A stretch of 64,000 nt of DNA, taken from positions 1,798,001-1,862,000 of the forward strand of contig JAUPSS010000003.1 in NCBI GenBank assembly GCA_040285825.1, written 5' to 3'. The translations under genes were made by a program, and so were the position numbers. Of this stretch, positions 61,516 through 64,000 are shown in pieces. Under the pieces are notes generated by a model. The model saw only the letters and a list, made by a program, of their open reading frames with translations, was not told where the DNA came from and did not search any database. The DNA is from Eukaryota sp. TZLM1-RC (taxonomy: Eukaryota; Metamonada: BaSk clade). Position 1 is the stretch's first letter. Each line of letters begins with the position of its first letter.

Positions 61516-62202
61516 TAATTAATGTAATGTTTTTTCATTATTCTTTATTTTTCGTTTTTCGTTTTAAAATTCTTTCAATCACCCCTGAATATTTTTAGTT
61601 TTTAGTTTTTTATTTTGTTAGTTCTTGGGATTTTCTTTGCAATAAGAATTATTGTTTTTCAGTCTCATTCTTACTATTATTTTGTAATGATGATGTGTCC
61701 GTTACTCTCATTTGATTTTAATAAATTCTCTCTGACAGCTATTGTTTTTAGTAGCAGGTAATTATTTGCTTTTCGATAGTCTTGAGACATTATTGGGAAT
61801 GGTTGAAGAACTAAACACTAAAACTACAGCAACCAAGAACAAAAGACAAGGATAATTTGTTGTTAGTTGTCTTTTTAAACAAAGTATAGTTGTTGATAGT
61901 TTGTAAATGACAATTTATCAAATGATATCACAAGTAAGCTAATTCTATATTGCTGATGGTCAAGATTATACGTGAAACATCTTTGACTTGACAGATAACG
62001 ATTCAAACATCACTTTCTGAAAAGTGTATTGAATGTAAAGAACTTATGGCACTGAGTGCTTGGAACTATCATGGCATCATAGGTTACTCCAAGGAGTAAT
62101 CGAAAGTCACTTGCATCTGAAAAGGGAAAAAGCACCAATGTTGACTGGGTTTTCATATCAAGAAAAATAGAAACTTACAATCACTTCCATTTTTACGACA
62201 AC
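61516..62202. other. Intergenic, no gene seen
   Basis: AT-rich 3' flank of TGS1 and upstream region of the next gene; no open frame of note. Confidence 0.6.
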
Positions 62203-62732
62203 ATGTCGGAGTCGATAACACGAAACGAGACACCCCAGTTGGAGGCACAGAGTGACATCCAAGATGCTTTTATACCAGGGGAACCACAAAAAGTCTGTGG
62301 ACATCCCAAGTGTACCAATGCCGTTCCTCCTACCGCAACGTACAAAAATGGCGCTTGTAGTTCTCTTTGTAGGTTTGTTCCAATGATCTTTTTCACCATA
62401 GCAAACGGTTGTCTGATCTCACATATCGGAGGAAGACCCGCGAGGCACCACAACAGGGCGCCAGATCTTCTCCACGTATGAAGATTTCTGCTAAGCCCAC
62501 CATACCAATTCATAAACCTATACCCGTTCGGCCTAGATCTATGTATCATTCATTTTTGGGCTTTCAGAGAGCTCCTACATATCAACCACATGTGGCTATG
62601 CGTCCAAACCTTGATGCTTTTCTTATGCAACAACAAGTACCTTCGCACATGTCACAAATGTTTCATTGCCCGAATCTTCCCTTTCCAACACCACATGCGT
62701 TTGGTTCTGTGGGTTATGTTGCACCTTATTGA
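62203..62732 (+). CDS. Small protein with Cys/His motif, one 29-nt intron
   Basis: Exons 62203-62372 and 62402-62732 give 166 residues. An acidic N-terminus leads to a putative zinc-binding motif CGHPKCTNAVPPTATYKNG-ACSSLC. This is completed by SKRLSDLTYRRKTRE, a very basic helix, once the intron is removed. The rest is Pro/Met/His-rich and probably disordered (HKPIPVRPRSMYHSF, QQQVPSHMSQMFHCP). The C-x-H-P-x-C...C-x2-C spacing recalls small zinc domains of chromatin or RNA polymerase-associated proteins, but no family is recognised. Coding status rests on the intron matching the local splice signals and on both exons staying open. Confidence 0.65.
62373..62401 (+). other. 29-nt spliceosomal intron
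   Basis: Starts GTTTGTTCCAATG and ends TTTTTCACCATAG with A at -7. It splits a Ser codon after its second base and links two otherwise separate open frames. Confidence 0.8.
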
Positions 62733-63223
62733 CTCAATATTGTTATGACATTTATTAGTTTTTAGTATTTAATTTATTTAAGCTATTTGCTTACTGCATC
62801 TTTAAATTCCGCACTTTTTTTCTTTTTTCCAACTTCAACATTTTACTTGCTCTACTCTTCTTGAGATGTTGTTTTACAGACAGCTGTGGCTCATATTTGT
62901 TTAGAAAAAAGTTTTAAAACATTACTTTACAACAATTATTAATCTTTTCATAAACTAATCAATCAATTTGATGGCAGCGCGTTTGGACAACTGCAACAAT
63001 TTTTCACCCAAGTGTAAAGTCATGTTTCCGACCTTTTAACATTGAATCAAGACAAAAACAATCGTCAGAGAAGCATTGTGTTGGAGGTAATTAAACAACT
63101 ACTGGTAGATGTAAGTAACTTAAAGCTTCAATGCAATGGAAAATATTCAACAACAAACATCTCAATAAGAAAAACAGCTTGATAAAAAGTTATAAAATAT
63201 CCAACATACCAAAAGAATTTTAT
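62733..63223. other. Convergent intergenic region, no gene seen
   Basis: AT-rich; the 72-codon frame at 63131-63349 is Lys/Asn-rich and overlaps the CPBP gene on the other strand. Confidence 0.55.
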
Positions 63224-63952
63224 TTACTGCCTTCGTCTACGTCCAAGTCGATAATCACCAATAGTGATAAACGCCACAGAGAACAGTCCATAAACAATGC
63301 TAGACACTGTTCGAATGAACAACTGATTGCTGATGAGTGGAGCAAATAGTGTAACTGAATTAGAAATAAAATGTGCAATAACCCCAGGAAGATAAGTCCC
63401 GGAATGCAGAGCAAATGCGGCTTGAGACCAGCTAAATGTTAGAATAGCAAATACTGCAGTAACTTTAGAATGATCCAATGCTATTGTATCTGAATGTGCC
63501 ATTAACTGAAGAGTGATCAACATGCCATAAACAGTTCTGTTAGACCAATACTTCTTGAGATAAAACACCACGACTCCTGTAAAGAAGAATTCTTCGCTGA
63601 TAGCAGGAAGTATAGCATTCTGGAATAGTTGAACAGGATCAATGTTTGATAGAGACACACATTTTGGACAAATGTGGTGGACAGCAGCGAGGGAGAGCAT
63701 AGGATAAAGTGAAAGAATTGTCCACATAAACGTAGGAATAAATCGAACTCGCAATCGTGGTATACTCAGGAATTTACGTAGAGCAAGACAGGCTGAAGGA
63801 ATTATTCCCAACATTAAAAGAGATTTAATTAGTAGTGAGAGATGTGGACCAAAGCTATCTGCATATAATGAGCCGAAAGCGTTGAGAAATGCATATGCTG
63901 TAAATATAGCATAAGTGATGATCAACGAATGAAGTGTCGTTAATATGTTCAT
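63224..63952 (-). CDS. CPBP-family (CAAX protease/ABI) intramembrane protease
   Basis: 242 residues with about seven hydrophobic helices. The family motifs are present: the paired glutamates in ISEEFFFTGVVVFYL (Glu120-121), a histidine in AAFALHSGTYLPG (His183) and the H-x3-N of VIAHFISNSV (194-198). The usual EExxxR has Thr where Arg is expected. CPBP proteins include RCE1, which cleaves prenylated CAAX proteins in the ER, and many of unknown substrate. The short length and poor similarity outside the motifs do not allow a choice. It ends with a basic GRRRRQ tail. The ATG has the TTATAGACAACATCTAT module 4 nt upstream. Confidence 0.82.
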   Translation of the reverse strand: MNILTTLHSLIITYAIFTAYAFLNAFGSLYADSFGPHLSLLIKSLLMLGIIPSACLALRKFLSIPRLRVRFIPTFMWTILSLYPMLSLAAVHHICPKCVSLSNIDPVQLFQNAILPAISEEFFFTGVVVFYLKKYWSNRTVYGMLITLQLMAHSDTIALDHSKVTAVFAILTFSWSQAAFALHSGTYLPGVIAHFISNSVTLFAPLISNQLFIRTVSSIVYGLFSVAFITIGDYRLGRRRRQ

Positions 63953-63991
63953 TGTGATAGATGTTGTCTATAATATGAATATGAATAGAGT
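63953..63991 (-). promoter_or_regulatory. Start-proximal module of the CPBP protease gene
   Basis: Read towards the gene: CTATTCATATTCATA, then TTATAGACAACATCTAT, CACA and the ATG. The core is identical to that of the START-like gene over 17 bases, with the same spacing to the ATG; the upstream part differs. Confidence 0.75.
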
Positions 63992-64000
63992 GTGTTTTTC

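Overview
This is nuclear DNA from a unicellular eukaryote with compact, mostly intronless genes on both strands. The eukaryotic assignment rests on an SR-type splicing factor, a p23 co-chaperone, a TBC Rab-GAP, a TMEM43 homologue, a DOP1/Dopey homologue, a trimethylguanosine synthase and spliceosomal introns. Five introns can be placed with some confidence. They are only 28-31 nt long, four start GTTTGTT (the fifth GTACGT), and all have an A exactly 7 nt from the 3' end as the likely branch point. The DNA is AT-rich. I cannot name the species. Tiny rigid introns plus restriction-like-endonuclease (RLE) LINEs recall anaerobic metamonads, but that is inference only.

Layout of host genes. 1-518 (-): partial unknown gene. 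602-1385 (+): SR protein. 3838-5443 (-): secreted integrin-beta-like vWA protein. 5803-6477 (-): START-like lipid-binding protein. 9455-10756 (+): unknown nuclear-looking protein. 11109-11475 (+): small secreted Cys-rich protein. 21512-22049 (+): p23. 22337-23245 (-): unknown. 26240-27316 (+): TBC Rab-GAP. 27796-28947 (-) and 29142-34922 (+): divergent TMEM43/DOP1 pair. 41688-44399 (+) and 57564-58748 (+): paralogous multi-zinc-finger proteins. 44597-45643 (-): GT61-like glycosyltransferase. 50880-51803 (+): BPNT1-like nucleotidase. 52426-54441 (-): C45-type Ntn hydrolase. 60259-61515 (+): TGS1-like methyltransferase. 62203-62732 (+): small Cys/His protein. 63224-63952 (-): CPBP-family membrane protease.

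Roughly 40% of the window is retroelement. One degenerate Ty3/gypsy element (12540-19951) with a chromodomain-like C-terminus sits inside a LINE. At least five LINE families (called A-E here) share one plan: RT with YMDD, then a C-x-C...H...C zinc knuckle, then an RLE with R..HD/HN, RxD and D motifs. Most copies are 5'-truncated. Five insertions are framed by 7-13 bp target duplications and two are nested in older LINEs, so relative ages can be read. Two decayed 5'-end-like fragments carry 2A-like motifs ending in PGP.

The most interesting non-coding signal is a start-proximal module, TTATAGACAACATCTAT, partly palindromic. It lies at the same distance (4 nt) from the ATG of three unrelated genes (START-like, C45 hydrolase, CPBP protease). 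Other notable points are a 308-bp direct repeat that joins an LTR to flanking LINE sequence, a ~97-bp minisatellite split by a LINE, and a telomere-like CCCTAA run inside the TGS1 coding sequence. Several host genes point to splicing and snRNA capping (SR protein, TGS1) and to endomembrane traffic (DOP1, TBC, TMEM43). They are not an operon-like system.
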